Assembly (NCBI GenBank): GCA_003342895.1
Contig: PTFA01000050.1
Location: 2,346,560-2,410,559 of the forward strand
Direction: 5' to 3'
DNA length: 64,000 nucleotides
Source of the DNA: Casuarius casuarius
Lineage: Eukaryota > Chordata > Aves > Casuariiformes > Casuariidae
Shown here: positions 14,129 to 26,660 of the stretch, in pieces
Layout: each line of letters opens with the position of its first letter
Position numbering within the stretch: the first letter of the stretch is position 1
The notes under the pieces: model-generated
Seen by the model: only the letters and a program-made list of their open reading frames with translations
The model's database searches: none
What the model was told of the DNA's origin: nothing
Translations under genes and position numbers: made by a program

Positions 14129-15059
14129 CTAAGTGTCAGAGGGAGAAGAAAAAACCCCAAACAGTATGTTTTGTGCAAAAGCAGACTAGTATAAAAAACA
14201 GTAGTATAATCCTTGGTTTTGGAACAATCACAGTAAGAATTTGCCTGACAAACTATCATCAGAGAATAAGTCAGAATTTGTGGCAAAAATGTATGTTGTC
14301 CATCTTAGGTGAACAAATGGTAAGATACCATTAGATCAGAGAGCAGCTACAGGCAGAAGGATTTTCCCATCCCCACCTGGAGAAGCATGCTTTCTTTAGC
14401 TGCAAGTCTTGCTTCCATCTTCTAATTACTGATAGATCAAGGCAAGTCTACTTCATACTAGACATGAATCCTAAGCATGCAAAAATCCCACTGAGATGCC
14501 AAATAAAGGGCCCAAAAGGGAAGAGATCTTCAGAAGTGCTCAGGCCTGATACTCCCTAAGGTTCTTAGTGGGAATTGCTGAGAATTTGCAAAAAGTTTAA
14601 ACAGGACTTTGAAAAATATTCTCCTAATGCAAGAGTGGCACTCTCCTGAATCTAACCCTGTATACTAGAACAGATCAGGCATTAACCTTCACACTGGCAG
14701 CACACAACAGCCCCATTCTCTAATCTTAACTAGTTGTCATTTGACCTCCAAGGCCCTACAAAAAGCAGCAACCCTAAAATCTAAACCTACATTTACAGAT
14801 AGTATCCTGTACATGCACTGTTGCCACATGTGGGGAAAACCAAAATACTCAACCCCTTTGCCTAAGAGAGATCTGAGAGTTGGGTACTTGCCATGCTCAA
14901 AGGGATTTAGTAACAGAGAATATTTGTGAAAAGAATAAAGATTACACAGTTTTAAGGTGTGGCAATGCTTCTACAACTTATTATGACTACCTATCTAAAT
15001 AAAACTATTCTAGTTTATCTTATAAAATATTTCATGTTCCCCACGAGCAAGAAACTTAC

Positions 15060-15732
15060 CAGCAGCTCTACTCCAAAGTATATCCCTGTTAGGGACCTTT
15101 CTTGCAACAAGGGTCCTCTGAAGCGAACAACTCCAGGAAATTTATCATCTCCTGATCTCAGCTGTACTCTAACAGTTGAGCCAATATCTATTTGGACACC
15201 TTTAGTTAATCTGTTTTTGCTTTTAAACAGGCTGTATCTTTCCTCACAGCTACTAATGGCCAAAAGCAACTCAGCTAATTTTTCATTTATTTCTATAACA
15301 TCCTTCTCATCCACAAACAGGATTGCATGAGGTTGTTCCAGAATCTTTAATCCAATCTGTAATTTCTTGCCTTTACAAGGAATATTTCTGGAGTGCCCCA
15401 CAGAAGAACGGTCTTGAAAAAACTGCCCTATGCTACCTTTCGGCACTTTCAAGAGCTTTTGAGTCTGCTTGTCTATGACACTGCATTCTTGGAGAAGCAA
15501 GTAAAAGATCCGCTCTTCCCAATAGGATGAACTTGCTTTTTCTTGACTCCATAAACCCGAATTCATTGTGATCAAAACTTTAAAAGTTGCGTAGATGCTT
15601 CCAAGAAGAAGGAGCAGAAAAGGAGCTGTTGACCTATTTGCACTGAATTTTAAAAAATTCTACTGGAGGGTCCAATCTTTGTTTAATGATTCAGTATTCA
15701 TTTTGAAAAGAACCAAATCCAGAGCAGAAAGC
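15060..15732 (-). CDS. CYLD: CYLD first coding exon with 5' leader; start codon at 15566-15564
   Basis: The exon begins after a TATCCTAG acceptor (AG at 15734-15733) and ends at a CTG/GTAAGT donor (G at 15059). Coding starts at 15566 with MNSGLWSQ, matching the CYLD N-terminus; an in-frame TTG two codons further upstream is not a normal eukaryotic start. A at -3 gives an acceptable Kozak context. It encodes residues 1-169: the N-terminal region ([14 protein letters not shown]) and the first half of CAP-Gly 1 (VRFRGPLL, then YFGVELL), and ends in phase 0. The leader at 15567-15732 carries a 13-codon upstream ORF. Confidence 0.95.
15660..15701 (-). promoter_or_regulatory. Upstream ORF in CYLD 5' leader
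   Basis: Within the same exon as the CYLD start there is an upstream ATG at 15701 followed by 12 codons and a TAG ([13 protein letters not shown]). It ends 93 bases before the main ATG and does not overlap it. Such an element could lower translation of CYLD; this is inference from position only. Confidence 0.55.
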
Positions 15733-15880
15733 CTAGGATAAACAAAAATAAAGTTAATATTAAGTTGGGGGAACTACAGTTAGATCTAAGTAGAACAGCA
15801 AATTACTTAAACCTATGACCAGCACCACTCATATACAGTAAAAATACTTCAGTGAGATCTGGGACAGCGAATACAGTCTC

Positions 15881-15928
15881 ATAACAGCCTGTGTTCTGTG
15901 GATCATAACAGCCTGTGTTCTGTGGATC
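15881..15928. repeat. 24-bp perfect tandem duplication
   Basis: Two identical 24-base units, each beginning ATAACAGCCTGTGTTC, lie back to back in the first CYLD intron, about 150 bases upstream of the acceptor of the start-codon exon. It appears to be a recent local duplication. Confidence 0.9.
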
Positions 15929-18900
15929 ATGCCCACACCCATTCCTACTTATTATTGCTGTATTTTTCTTAAAATTTTCCATTTCTAGTTCCTTGAAGCA
16001 AGGGGCTATGGAAAAACTGTAATGAACTGTAATGAAATAGAGCAACCATATGTAAGTAAAAAGGAAAGAAAACTTATTTTTGGCGGAACAGGAAAAATAT
16101 TCTCCTTGAGTTTACAAACAGTATTTTATGGAAGCTTCCTGCTATGAAGATCTTTTCCCATCTTTAATGACTATCTATTTCTCCTGAAGCATACTGCATC
16201 TCTCATCCTTGGCATAACATTTTAGTGCACTAAAGTAGAAAACTGTGTCAATGTAATAGAGGATCAGAAAATGGAAAGTTAGGCATTTGAAATAGTCATT
16301 TCTTTAAATAACAGAAATAGGTTATTCCAGCTCGCAATAAACAAAGTATGAAAAAAAAATATGCATCTGCACTGCAACATCCAATTCTGAAAACAAGTCC
16401 AGAAGCTTTCCTTTTTATCATTTTAGAATGATAATTCACTTCAGCAAAGTAGGAAATATATCAACTTCAGTTATATAAATACTCTGGAAGAAATTATCTT
16501 AGTAAGTCAGTCATATTGTAATTATTTTCACCTCCTGTTTAAAAGAGTATTTAACAAAACTCTTTCCCCAAAGAAAAGCAGTAACACCTTCAGAGGATTT
16601 AGAATTTAAGAAAAGTTACATTTTTCAGCCATTAGGAATTCAAACATTTCTATGCTGAACTGCTAAGCCTCCTACTTGACACTCTTGTACAACGTGGCCA
16701 TTCAAATCCTGAAATTGCACGAGTTTCATCTTCACCAACATTATACATGGGTGTCAGCATCATCACACTAATGCTGCAACAATTTGTAGAATCAATGTGT
16801 TTTAAAGTGTTTGCATTTTCAAAATAATTCACATCTGAGGCACAGCATCTGGACTGTTTCAGACCTCCTTAAGATAAAGTCTGGTAAACAGACTGTCAAG
16901 CTGTTTCCAAGTTTAAAAATATTTACTGTCTTCGTTTTTATTTTAGAGACACAATCATCAAGAAATATAAAGCCCATACAACAGACTGTCCACCATCAGT
17001 ATCAGATTGAAATAATATTTTATACTGGAGTTGAGAAGAACACAACAGATATATTTATTTTTCCCTCTAAAGGAAACATGATTAAGTGACTATAAGCTTT
17101 CACATGTCTACTCAGATATTAAGAATCAAGTTTTATCTATTATTTCCCCCGTTGCTTTTTCCAGACACTGAGGGGCTGGGACAGGCAGCAAGATACTGTC
17201 CTGTTCTTCACAGTTGCCTTTTATGCTCTCACCTTTCAAAGGCACTTAACTTTCCTTTTTGCAAGCTATTCCACAAAGTTAACCAACTCCCAATACACTG
17301 CAAACTTAAATACATCTGACATTACAGGGGTCACAGCCTTACCCATTTCACTTGTGGAAACAATTCTTTTACATCTGAGAAAGTACGTCTGGAAGCAAGA
17401 TATTAATAGGGAAGTCTGTTCAAGAGTTTAAGCAAAAAGAAAGATGAATGCATCAAGTGAAGCTTTCTTTGCAGCTATTAAAAAAATTATAGTCTGCTTG
17501 CTGGTCCACTGCTGCCATGTTACGTAATCTTAAAGTGCTTAGTAGTAATAAATTCAGTGGGAAAATGTTAACAGCTGCAATTAGATTATATAATAACTTT
17601 ATAAAATCTGTGGTCAGCTTTTCAAAACTGTAGTCATCCACAGTGACGTTAAGTCGCTAAATGCAGTAGCAAAAGTTTTTCCATTACAACAGCAAGGTTC
17701 ACTACTGCTATATAAAAAGCCTTCCCTTATGAACTTACTTACTACCAGTTTCCACCCCCCAAAGACAAGTATGTTAGTTACTTTACACTGATCTAACTAA
17801 AAACTTAATCTCTTTTTTAACCATACAACAAATAAATTAGTATCGTAACAGTAGAAAACCTTGCTGAAAAGGATGCTAACTTCTAGCAATATGTCAGAAA
17901 TATATATACACAAAAAGCTTCACTGATTAAGATTTTTTTTACATTTTTTAATGGAATTGATTATACTGCAAGTAAAGTACATTCAGATCCCTGAATAAAC
18001 AGTACATATTTGTCAGATAAAGACCAGAAAACACTATCAGGCCCCAGTACGAATTAATTTGGGAACTAGACAAATTATGGTAAGCAACAAGTTATGGTTA
18101 CACTGCACAACATAACAGTGACTATTAAAGCCTCCTGCGTACCAGAGAGTGCACAACCATCATCACAGACCTGCAAGTGTTAGTCTGTTCACTTAGGTTC
18201 TTCTACTCTACCTACAACCTGAAATATTTTTATGCCCAAAGGATTCTGGGAAACAACAGGCAAAACACTTAGAACTATGACTGCAACACTGGATATTTTG
18301 AAAAGTGTCAGAGGTAGGCCACGATAAACTGCCTGACTTCAAAGTTCCCTAGCTTCCTTTTTTGCCCTGCTTGAGTCACTGCCATCACTACCGGGGGTCA
18401 TCTCACCATGAAGAGGTTTGTTCTGAACTTGGTTTCTATGCTGTAATAGCCTGTATGAACCAAACAGATGTCTGAACTGGCTATCAGCTTTCAACATGAA
18501 CGTGCAATGCTGTAGCCTAAATTCAGAGTATAAAACAAAGAGGCTAGAATAAGCTGTTCAAATTGTTTTTTATAAACTTTTTACTTTAAATGCCAAGTTT
18601 TAAACAACTGAAGAGCAAAGCAAGATTCTTGAACAGTCCAAAAAAACATTTTCAAGGGGAGGAAGGTAAACTAGCAGCAAGCAGAGTTGCAGCTTAAGCT
18701 ATACAGAATTACATGACTGCAATACAAGTCAAAGGTGGGAAAAAAACAGAAGTTCTTTCTTTAAGTACATGTTAAAATATTACCTAATATAAACGTGTGT
18801 GTATTGGTATTACAATTTTAAAAAGAAAAATGCAGTCAGAAATTCTACAAATGGCAATTAACTTTGGATTTTTCAAGGTTTTATCATTTTGATAAAAATA

Positions 18901-19233
18901 CTCTATTTTAGAGGAAGAATGAAAACAATTACTAACTGCCAGATTAACTCTGGCATCACTAGATTTTGCCAGGTACACGCAATCAGCACTCCTTCTGCTG
19001 ACAACCCTTCCGTCAACACTACACCAAGTCCTCTAATTAAAACAAATCATACATATCCGTACTACGAAACGAAAACCAAACTGTATTCAGCTTTGCTCAG
19101 TAACGAGTGGCAGCGTTCAGTGAAAAGACTGATGTATCTGTTCGTTGTCTGACGAGGTTAAATACAACATACAGTTTACCTGCAAGACAGCGGTCAACGT
19201 AAAGCTAAGTTTTGGGAAACACTAATTCCTCCT

Positions 19234-19246
19234 CCCCCCCCCCCCC
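19234..19246. repeat. Poly-C run at CpG island edge
   Basis: Thirteen C in a row mark the boundary between the AT-rich first CYLD intron and the CpG island. A 9-base G run occurs at 7486-7494 as well. Both are likely sequencing-error spots. Confidence 0.85.
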
Positions 19247-19259
19247 ATTTTCACCGTTT

Positions 19260-20430
19260 CCCGTACTCTAACCGGCCCTGAGCAGGGCAGGAAAGCTCCG
19301 AGTCGCTTCTCAAACGAGAACAGCGGGAGTTAACGCGGCACCGCAGGGAATTCACAGCAGGGCCCGAGCTAGCGCCGCCGCCGCCGCCGCCCCCCCGGCC
19401 CAGCCCGGCCGAACCTCGTCGCGGCCCGCGGGCCCCCTCCGCCCGGCGCGGCGCAGGGAAGGCCCAGGGCGGCGCGGGCCGGGCCAGCTACCGCGGAGGG
19501 CCTCTCCCGCCGCCGCGGGCCCCGGACGGCCGCCTCGCTCCTACCCGACGCCACCGAGCAAGGCGCCGGGGCAGCACTCACCTCCGCATCGCCGGCCCGG
19601 CTCCCGGCTCGGCTCGGCTCGGCCCGGCCCTCCCGCGGGACTTCCCGGCGCCGCCTCACGCCCCCGCGGCGCCCGGCGCGGCGGCCCGACCCGCACCCCG
19701 CTCCCTCATCGTCGTCACAGCAGCCCGCCGCTCCGGCCTGCGAAACGCACCCTGCTGCGCCGCCGAGCCCGCCCCTTTCTGCCCTCGGGCCCGCCCTGCC
19801 GCCAATCACAAGGCGGGAACGCAACCGCCTGGCAGCGCTATTGGCGAAGAGCGCCTCCGAGTGACACGGGGATCGAGGGGGTTTCCGCTTCATCAGGTTT
19901 GCATGAGACGCAGAGGCGGAGGGGGAAGGGAGGGGAGGTCAGACCGGCGCGGTTGGCGGAGCGCTCCCCGTCGAGAGCGCGGATTGGCTACCCAGAGCGC
20001 GAAGGCGGGGGGGCGGGACGACAGGGGCTGCGCAGGGGACGATTGGGCGGCTGGCGTGTGTTGCTGCCCGCCCATTGGCGGTGGGGCAGGCCTCAGCGCG
20101 GGGGCCTCAGGGTGGGTGCGGGGCGCGTGCAGCGCGCGGCGTCGGCGGGACCTGGGCCGTTAACGGTCGCCGGCGGCGAGCGCAGCGCGGCAGGGCCGGG
20201 CCGGGCACGGAACTGCTGGCGCGTCCTGCCTCAGCCCCTCGGCGCTAGCTGTGGGGCTGCGGGGGGATGTGGCAGATTCTCCCGGGCGCTTTTTTGCTTA
20301 CAGATGCGTGTCGCGCTTGGGAACTGCGGCGGCAGCTGCGCTTCGCAGTTGGCAGCGGGCGGGCAGCTGCTTTGCGGTGCGCCGGCAGCTGGGCTGCCCT
20401 GATGAACCAGAGTCTAGTTTTCCAGTCTGT
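19260..20430. promoter_or_regulatory. CpG island, CYLD promoter
   Basis: A sharply GC- and CpG-rich block stands out from AT-rich surroundings. It contains five CCAAT boxes in both orientations (19802-19806, 19840-19844, 19983-19987, 20042-20046, 20074-20078) and GC boxes around 20004-20018, and no TATA box was noticed. CCAAT-type (NF-Y) plus GC-box architecture is typical of a constitutive promoter. The exact start of CYLD transcription cannot be read, but should lie between the CCAAT cluster and the donor at 19582. The spread of CCAAT boxes to the right of the CYLD start suggests possible divergent transcription. Confidence 0.85.
19582..19760 (-). other. CYLD: Putative non-coding first exon of CYLD
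   Basis: A strong donor, GCGGAG/GTGAGT, ends at 19582 inside the CpG island on the CYLD strand, placing it as the first exon spliced to the acceptor at 15732. The 5' boundary is a guess from the position of the promoter CCAAT box at 19802-19806. Non-coding leader exons are normal for mammalian CYLD. Confidence 0.6.
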
Positions 20431-23400
20431 TGATTAACATGTTCTCCATCCCGTTATGGGGGAAGAGATGAAACCCCTCAATTTTATGCGATAGGGAAAG
20501 TATCTGAGGAAATACTTTGGATAATGTGTTAGCTCATACAGTATCCGTATTGCTTCTCACAGTGCGTCTCAGCGTAGCTGCAGGCCTGCGGACCTGACGG
20601 ATGACTCCCACCGTGGTCAGCAGGCTTTGGAGACGTAAATCCGTTTGATACTGTGTGATACGACCCTCAGTTCAGCAGATCTGCAGCCCACAAAACACAG
20701 CACCTGTGAAAAGAAAAAAAGACTTTTCAGGACTTTACCACAGCATAGTTTACAGTAAAAACACTTCTCCAAGTTGAAAACTATTGACAATGAATTTAAT
20801 TAACCTCTAATGTTTCCTGTGGAAGCTTGTAACAGTCATTATTGCAATGCTATGCAAAATGCTATTTCCCCAGTATATAGCTTTGCCAGCCGCTTACTGA
20901 ACTCACGGCATTACTTTAAATGATGCCTCATGAATTACTCAGTGGTAGAGTTACCTAAAGAATGGTAATGAATATTAAACTTGATCTTACCTCAGAATCT
21001 AGTTTTGAAGTATTTTTACTCTCAAGAAATGTAAGTAATGCTACTGAATATTTAATTTAATACAAGCAAAATGTAGCTCCTCTTTAACTGACCTACTTTT
21101 CGATGTGACTGTCATCTGAATGCTGTTCTATTTTATCCACTTAGCATCAGATTTTTATATGTATAGTGAACTCTTCTTAAATAATGAATGAGAGAATGAA
21201 CTTCAGAATAGGAAAGAGTTGCTCAACAGGAAGGTTATGTTTAAAGGCCCTACTCACACATGAAGCATTTGCAGATGACAACATTTATTTTTAAACAAAT
21301 GTCTTTTCTTAAATCACATCATACTTTAAAGTACTGGTGAAATAATTTAATAATTATTTCATTTTAAAAACACCAGTGATTATAATAATGTTGCCATACA
21401 AATAAACACTTTTGTATCTTATTAGCATCCTTAACATTCCTTTAATATCTATTTTTTACATAGTTAAGTCAACTTTAGCTAAAATAAGGGCTGTTCCAGT
21501 TAATCCCACTCCTCATGGGTCTCCAGAATCTAATAGCAAACAAGCAGCTGCGGTGCAGCCCTGGACCGGGGCTAGAGACCCCGCTTTGGAGCTGAAGTGT
21601 GGCGCTACCGGTACTTCCGGTAGGAAGTCGGGAAGCATGACACAGACTTTTGTTACTGGTAGTTACATGCAAGATGAAAACGACATAGTCTGAATGTCAG
21701 AAACCAGGAGTTTGTTGGTTGGCCTGAGGAAACTATGTGTTTGCATATGTTACGGCACAGTGTTCATATTTATCATTTTATTTAGTCACTTAAGAGTAGA
21801 ATTCCATTTTAAAGTCATACTTAATTTATAAAGAATAAATAGCACTGAAAAGATACTAAGATTTATCCATTACGTTTCCTTCGTTTTGCGGAAGGGCACA
21901 CAATGAAACACAGTTATACTCTGCTAATCCTCAAGGTGGCTATCTATACAAAGCAGCTGCATTTTCCTCCATTTGTAGAGCTGCCTTTTATGCTGCTACA
22001 AAAGGCATTAATATGTCTGCTGTAAATCCTATTATCCCAAATTTCATGATGTTTACATTTTGAGTATAAATAAATCAGATGTGGAACTTGACATACAAAT
22101 GTTAGCCTAAGTATACGGTTATCATATTCAAGAAGAAATGTGGACAGGCAAGTTAAAAGAATAAAATATCAAAATATTAGCTAGGAATGACTACATATGC
22201 TTTACCTAGTAACCCAAAAATGAATATTTAAAACATATTTCTCTAGTCCATGCTATTATGTATTTAACCCTCTATTATTTCAGCATATACCATTTAGAAA
22301 ATCTGCCGTTCTATCAACAGAATAGTGCTTGTGAAATTTAACCTGAGTTAATATGCTATTGACCCATTGGGCTTGCATTACAGCTCTGTGTCACTGACAG
22401 ACCACAGATGAAAGAAAGGCCAAGGCTGTTATTTACACTAAAGCTCCTTCATACTCCTTTAGAAGTATAAAGGAATCGTAAAGTGATAACAGGGCTTTGG
22501 CAGTGTAAAATGGGCCTGTTATTTCTTTCATGTTGAAAACCCTGTCTGTAACACCAATACAAGGAGGTGTTTGCCATTAAACTGCAAATTATTTTTTTAG
22601 ACCACACTCTTGATAAAAGAAACATCTTTTTTAATAATGGAAGTATGGTAAACAAATTCCACTTTCAAATGACACAACACTCTACAATTAAACATTATAT
22701 GGATAACATGGAACAAAGTTTTGTGCTGTGCCAGGATAGTAGTGATATTCATTTATCACAACATCATCCCAAAAGTGCAGAATATTCGTGAAGAACAGCT
22801 GAATTTTTCTGCTACTTCAAACATGGAAATAGCAACTATTTATCCAGCTGCATTAAAAAGGAGAGGAAAAGTTCTTAGAGAAGCATCAAAGACAGCATTG
22901 TAGTACTTTCTAAATATTAGTTATGTGATAAAAGAGGACTTGGATAAATATGTTATGTATTTCTGCCTCCTCTTGTTTTTCCTTGTCATCCACAGTTCCA
23001 ATAAATGATGAGATAAAATAAATAAGTATTAGTTACATAGTTTGGGGCCTGAGAGGGAAAAGCAGCACAGACCCTATCAGGTCACTTGAAGCCCCAGGTA
23101 TTGATTGGGGCAGAAGCTGAAGAGTATTTTGTAAAAGGCATATTGCAACTACAACTGAGACATGATAGTCTCTAATTAGCATAAGCAACACTTCAGTGTC
23201 TTCTGTCTTTCACCAGGGTAGGAGCTTGCTATGCCCATTACAATGGTAAAAATCCATCAGCAAACTGCAGTTTGTGTATAGCACTGGTTTCTCTCACAAT
23301 TTTTCAAGATGATACCAGCTTTGTATTCTATGATTAAATATTGTGTCTATTTGGGTTTGTGTAATCTATCTGATTGGAAAAATCTTAATTGCCCAAGTCA

Positions 23401-24834
23401 GATTTATGTTATTGTAGTCCCCAGAGAAAATAGGCAAAAAAAGTTAACAGGAAGCAGAATTATCTATCTGAACAATTTCTCAAACACTGCTGTGGATTTT
23501 TCATCGGGGTATAAATCAGACATAGAGTATAACTGAACAGTAAAAATCAGGTATAAATCAAGACAGGGTATTTTACATAATTGCTGCAGTCCCTTCTGGC
23601 CCTTTAACCAGTCAAAAGCATGTACATCATCTTTTGATATAGACATGCTTAACATAGCATCACAAGACTAGCTCATGTGGTGGTTGATTACTAAGTGTTA
23701 GAAATAAACTTTCAGGTTGCTCTTCCTAAAACAGACTTTCCTAAAGTGAGTACTTCCATCCTAAATTGGTAAGGAGGACCTAGCAAAACGCCTATGACAA
23801 CCATTTTCATGCACTGCAACGTTAGAGTTTCAGCCTTGCCTGGCTCCAATGTTACAGCAGAGTACTCTTTTCATATCCCTTGGTGAATGCATTTTAACAC
23901 TGTGCATTTTTTATGTGTACCAGGTAAAGTCAGTGCTTTCCATCAGTGAATGTGACAGAACATGCTTTTCCATTAAAATTTACCATAGTTTTCTGAGTAG
24001 TCAGATGAATTGACAGTGTGAGTGTACTACTTCATCCCTCAGAATGTTATGCTGCCTTTGTTAAAATTCCCCTTTTCTAGTATTTAATCCTTTACACATG
24101 CTGTATTTGACTGTTGGATGTGAAACTGAGGATATAAAGAGAAAGATATTAGTTCTGCATTCTGCTAGCAAGCACCACTGTATATTGTTGACTTTTTTGT
24201 ATGTGCTAATCCAGTAGACATTTAGAATAGTAAAATGCTGCCAGATTAACAACAGTTGGTCCCAGTGAAGGGCCAGGGGGCTATCTGGACCAAACCTGGA
24301 CACGTGGGAGGAGGCTGAGGAGCAGCAGCCTCATAAATCCACTATGGATATCAAGGGATGACTCTTGGGAATGAGTTTAGCAATAGTCCTGCAGATGTTT
24401 TCTACAACCTGTTCAGGAACCGGCTGTGGCTGTAACAGCTGGTTCTACTGAGGCAGTCGGAATTCTTGCAGAGCACCTTTGATCTGTAAATTAAATTTAT
24501 ATCAGTCAGCCATACCCATAATAAGAGATTTCTCATTTTTTACTCATTCAGGTTAATTTAACTAGGAATTACTTCTTCTGAAATAATTGACCATAAAGGT
24601 TGTGCTTAACATACTGAAAAATATACTTTCCTCTTGCCTTCAGCTGTATCAAGGGCAGGACAATAGCACTAAGCATCACAAAATAATATATTGCTTTTTG
24701 GCTACACATAAATTAACAGATTCAAAATAAAAGGCTTGGATACATCTGTGAACTGTCAGCATGAGTGAAATCCCCCTTGGTTTTTGTTCAGAATTGTAAC
24801 CAAAAACATAAATCTAACTTTAAAGGGATGAGAC

Positions 24835-25075
24835 TTGAGCCAGAAACCCATGCCTTGTCTACACTTAAAAGGGTTGGCTGGTATAGCTACACCTTAGAGC
24901 TGTATTGGCAAACACACATTTGTGGAGACACATCTTACACCAGCAAAAGAATTCTTTTCTGGTGTAACTTAAATCCGTTTCCCGAACGGAACATGCTATT
25001 CTGGCTAGAGGACTCTGCCAATATAACGGTATCTACACGAGGGGTCTTGCCAGTATGGCTGTGGCTGTAGAGAAG
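24835..25075. repeat. Possible ancient DNA-transposon remnant
   Basis: The stretch contains TTGTCTACACTTAAAAGGG and phrases such as GGCTGGTATAGCTACACC, TGTAACTTAAATCCG and TATCTACACGAGG. These resemble the ends and body of old non-autonomous elements common in sauropsid genomes. A weaker similar stretch is at 30640-30775. No target-site duplication could be defined. Confidence 0.35.
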
Positions 25076-25479
25076 TGATTTTTCATCATTCTGACAGCTA
25101 TTTTGGCAAAACTTCTACATTTAGACTGAGTCCAAGTTAAAATTGGCATTGTTTTATGCTGTGAATAAAGCAGAGGAGAGGCATTGCCAGTTTATGGTCC
25201 CAATTTTACATTACTTGCAATTGTTTGTTTTAAAGGAATGTGTGGGGCAGGATCCATGTGGTCCTTTGGATGTTTTCCTCTCACATTTGTGCTACATTAA
25301 AATCTCTTGGTTTTTCAGTGAGCCAGCTTTGGCGACTGAGAAACTTAGATTACTATAAAAGATAGTATCTGTATTGTTTACCCCAGAAATAACTGTACTT
25401 TAAGCAATTTTCCAAAGTAAAGTCAACTGCAAAAGAAAGCCTCTGGGCACTGGACATGTGGATTAATATGTCATTTTTC

Positions 25480-25660
25480 TTCACTTTGTCTTCAGTTCAA
25501 CAAAGGATTTAAGCCTGGGATTAGTTTTAGGCACACACGAGTCCATTTCAAGTTTAGTAGTCATGTCAGATATAATAATGCTCCTTTCTGAACTTTAATT
25601 AAGCAGATATTTTAAATTAATTATATGCTTAAGCACAGTATGGAATCAGGATTTCTGTCA
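25480..25660. repeat. Ancient dispersed sauropsid repeat, degenerate
   Basis: Phrases TCAGTTCAACAAAGGATTTA, TATGCTTAAGCACAG and GGAATCAGGATTT recall a dispersed repeat whose other pieces occur near 58330-58395 and 61700-61800 in this window. The resemblance is by eye; family assignment is inferred. Confidence 0.4.
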
Positions 25661-25985
25661 AAAATGTAAGTTTATATAGAATGAGGCTATATATTGTGGA
25701 ACTATCTGCATTTTTTTTCCTAAACTGCATGGTAAGTCTGTATTTTAAAGATGTCCTACAGGGTCTACTTTTCCACAGAAATACATTTACATATTTGGTT
25801 CTTTTTTTTCCTCCTCTCTCCTTTGCTAATTGTATTTTTTTGGTTTCTGACATCCATGTGGAGAAGTTTTCATCAATTTTGTAATTACTGTTAACTCTTT
25901 CCTCTGCCACATTTTGTGTTTGCACGTGTATTACTGACACTCCCTCGTTGCTGGAGCGGCATTGCTGACACCAGGCCCTATCTTG

Positions 25986-26245
25986 CTTGCAGACAGCACA
26001 AGAACTGTTCACGGCAGATGGGAAACTTCATGCGTAATCAGTCACCGCTGAAACAGTGAGCCAATTGGATGAGGAAGTCTGATTTAATCAAGACTTCTTC
26101 CTTCCTTTTTGTAAAACACAGAATGCGCCTCTTACAAGAAAATACAGACATATTTTTCTGCATTTTGAAAATGAAAAGCAAGCCTTCCATGAACCTACAC
26201 AGACTATAAATGCACCACAACTAAAATCTCTTCCAAAGTTCCCAG
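25986..26245 (+). other. SNX20: Putative SNX20 promoter/first non-coding exon
   Basis: A good donor, TTCCCAG/GTGAGTATT, ends at 26245, upstream of and on the same strand as the SNX20 coding exons. Just before it are a CCAAT box (26061-26065), a purine GAGGAAGT (26071-26078) that fits an ETS/PU.1 site, and further TTCC motifs at 26090-26105. This would suit the leukocyte expression known for mammalian SNX20. There is no CpG island. An acceptor-like TTGCTTGCAG at 25983-25992 means this could instead be an internal leader exon. Confidence 0.4.
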
Positions 26246-26589
26246 GTGAGTATTTTGCGTACTACAGTTTCTGATGTTACTTATACCTCAGCAAAGCAGT
26301 TTGAGGGGCGTTTATCATGAAAAAGTACAGGCTGAATGTATCTTCAAAGTATAACTGTATAATTTGTTGCAGGTTTCTTTGTGTTGTCTAGGTTTTCTGA
26401 AGTGTAGAAATAAATAGTAGCTTAGTTAAAACAGCTTACAATGACTTTTAGATGTGAAAATGAAACAAAATTTTGATATAAAGTATAGATACTTTTCAAG
26501 GCAAATACACAAAGACTTGTATGTCATACCATTCACTTCTGCATCCTTCTATTTACAATCATGTTGTATTTCTGTGGTAAATTATGTTT

Positions 26590-26660
26590 TTAAGCAATAT
26601 TTATAGATAGATAGATTATGTATATTATATATATTATATATAAACTATATGTATCTAATT
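26590..26660. repeat. TA-rich low-complexity tract
   Basis: A run of ATAGATAG units passes into TATATTATATATAT-type sequence in the first SNX20 intron. It is a simple repeat with no gene content. Confidence 0.8.

Larger units (their letters stand above)
20431..25985. other. Intergenic spacer between CYLD and SNX20; no NOD2 seen
   Basis: About 5.5 kb of AT-rich DNA with no supportable gene on either strand. In mammals NOD2 occupies this interval, in the same direction as CYLD. No long NACHT exon or LRR exon series is visible: the longest open frames are around 100 codons or less, lack recognisable motifs, and are as expected by chance. Repeat-like fragments lie at 24835-25075 and 25480-25660. 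The rest holds nothing I can name. Confidence 0.6.

Noticed and set aside
13957..14286. 109-codon minus-strand frame overlapping CYLD exon 2
   Set aside because: Out-of-frame shadow of the exon that encodes [11 protein letters not shown] onward.
19150..19185. Donor-like CTTGCAG/GTAAAC on the CYLD strand as an extra leader exon
   Set aside because: A possible second non-coding exon, but no matching acceptor or conserved content could be fixed, so it is not annotated.
19369..20402. Long open frames of 100-174 codons on both strands in the CpG island
   Set aside because: GC-rich DNA has few stop codons; the translations are Arg/Gly/Ala-rich low complexity and coincide with the promoter and first exon of CYLD.
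24061..24303. 80-codon minus-strand frame considered as a NOD2 remnant
   Set aside because: No LxxLxL-type leucine-rich repeat spacing or NACHT motif; a chance frame is sufficient explanation.
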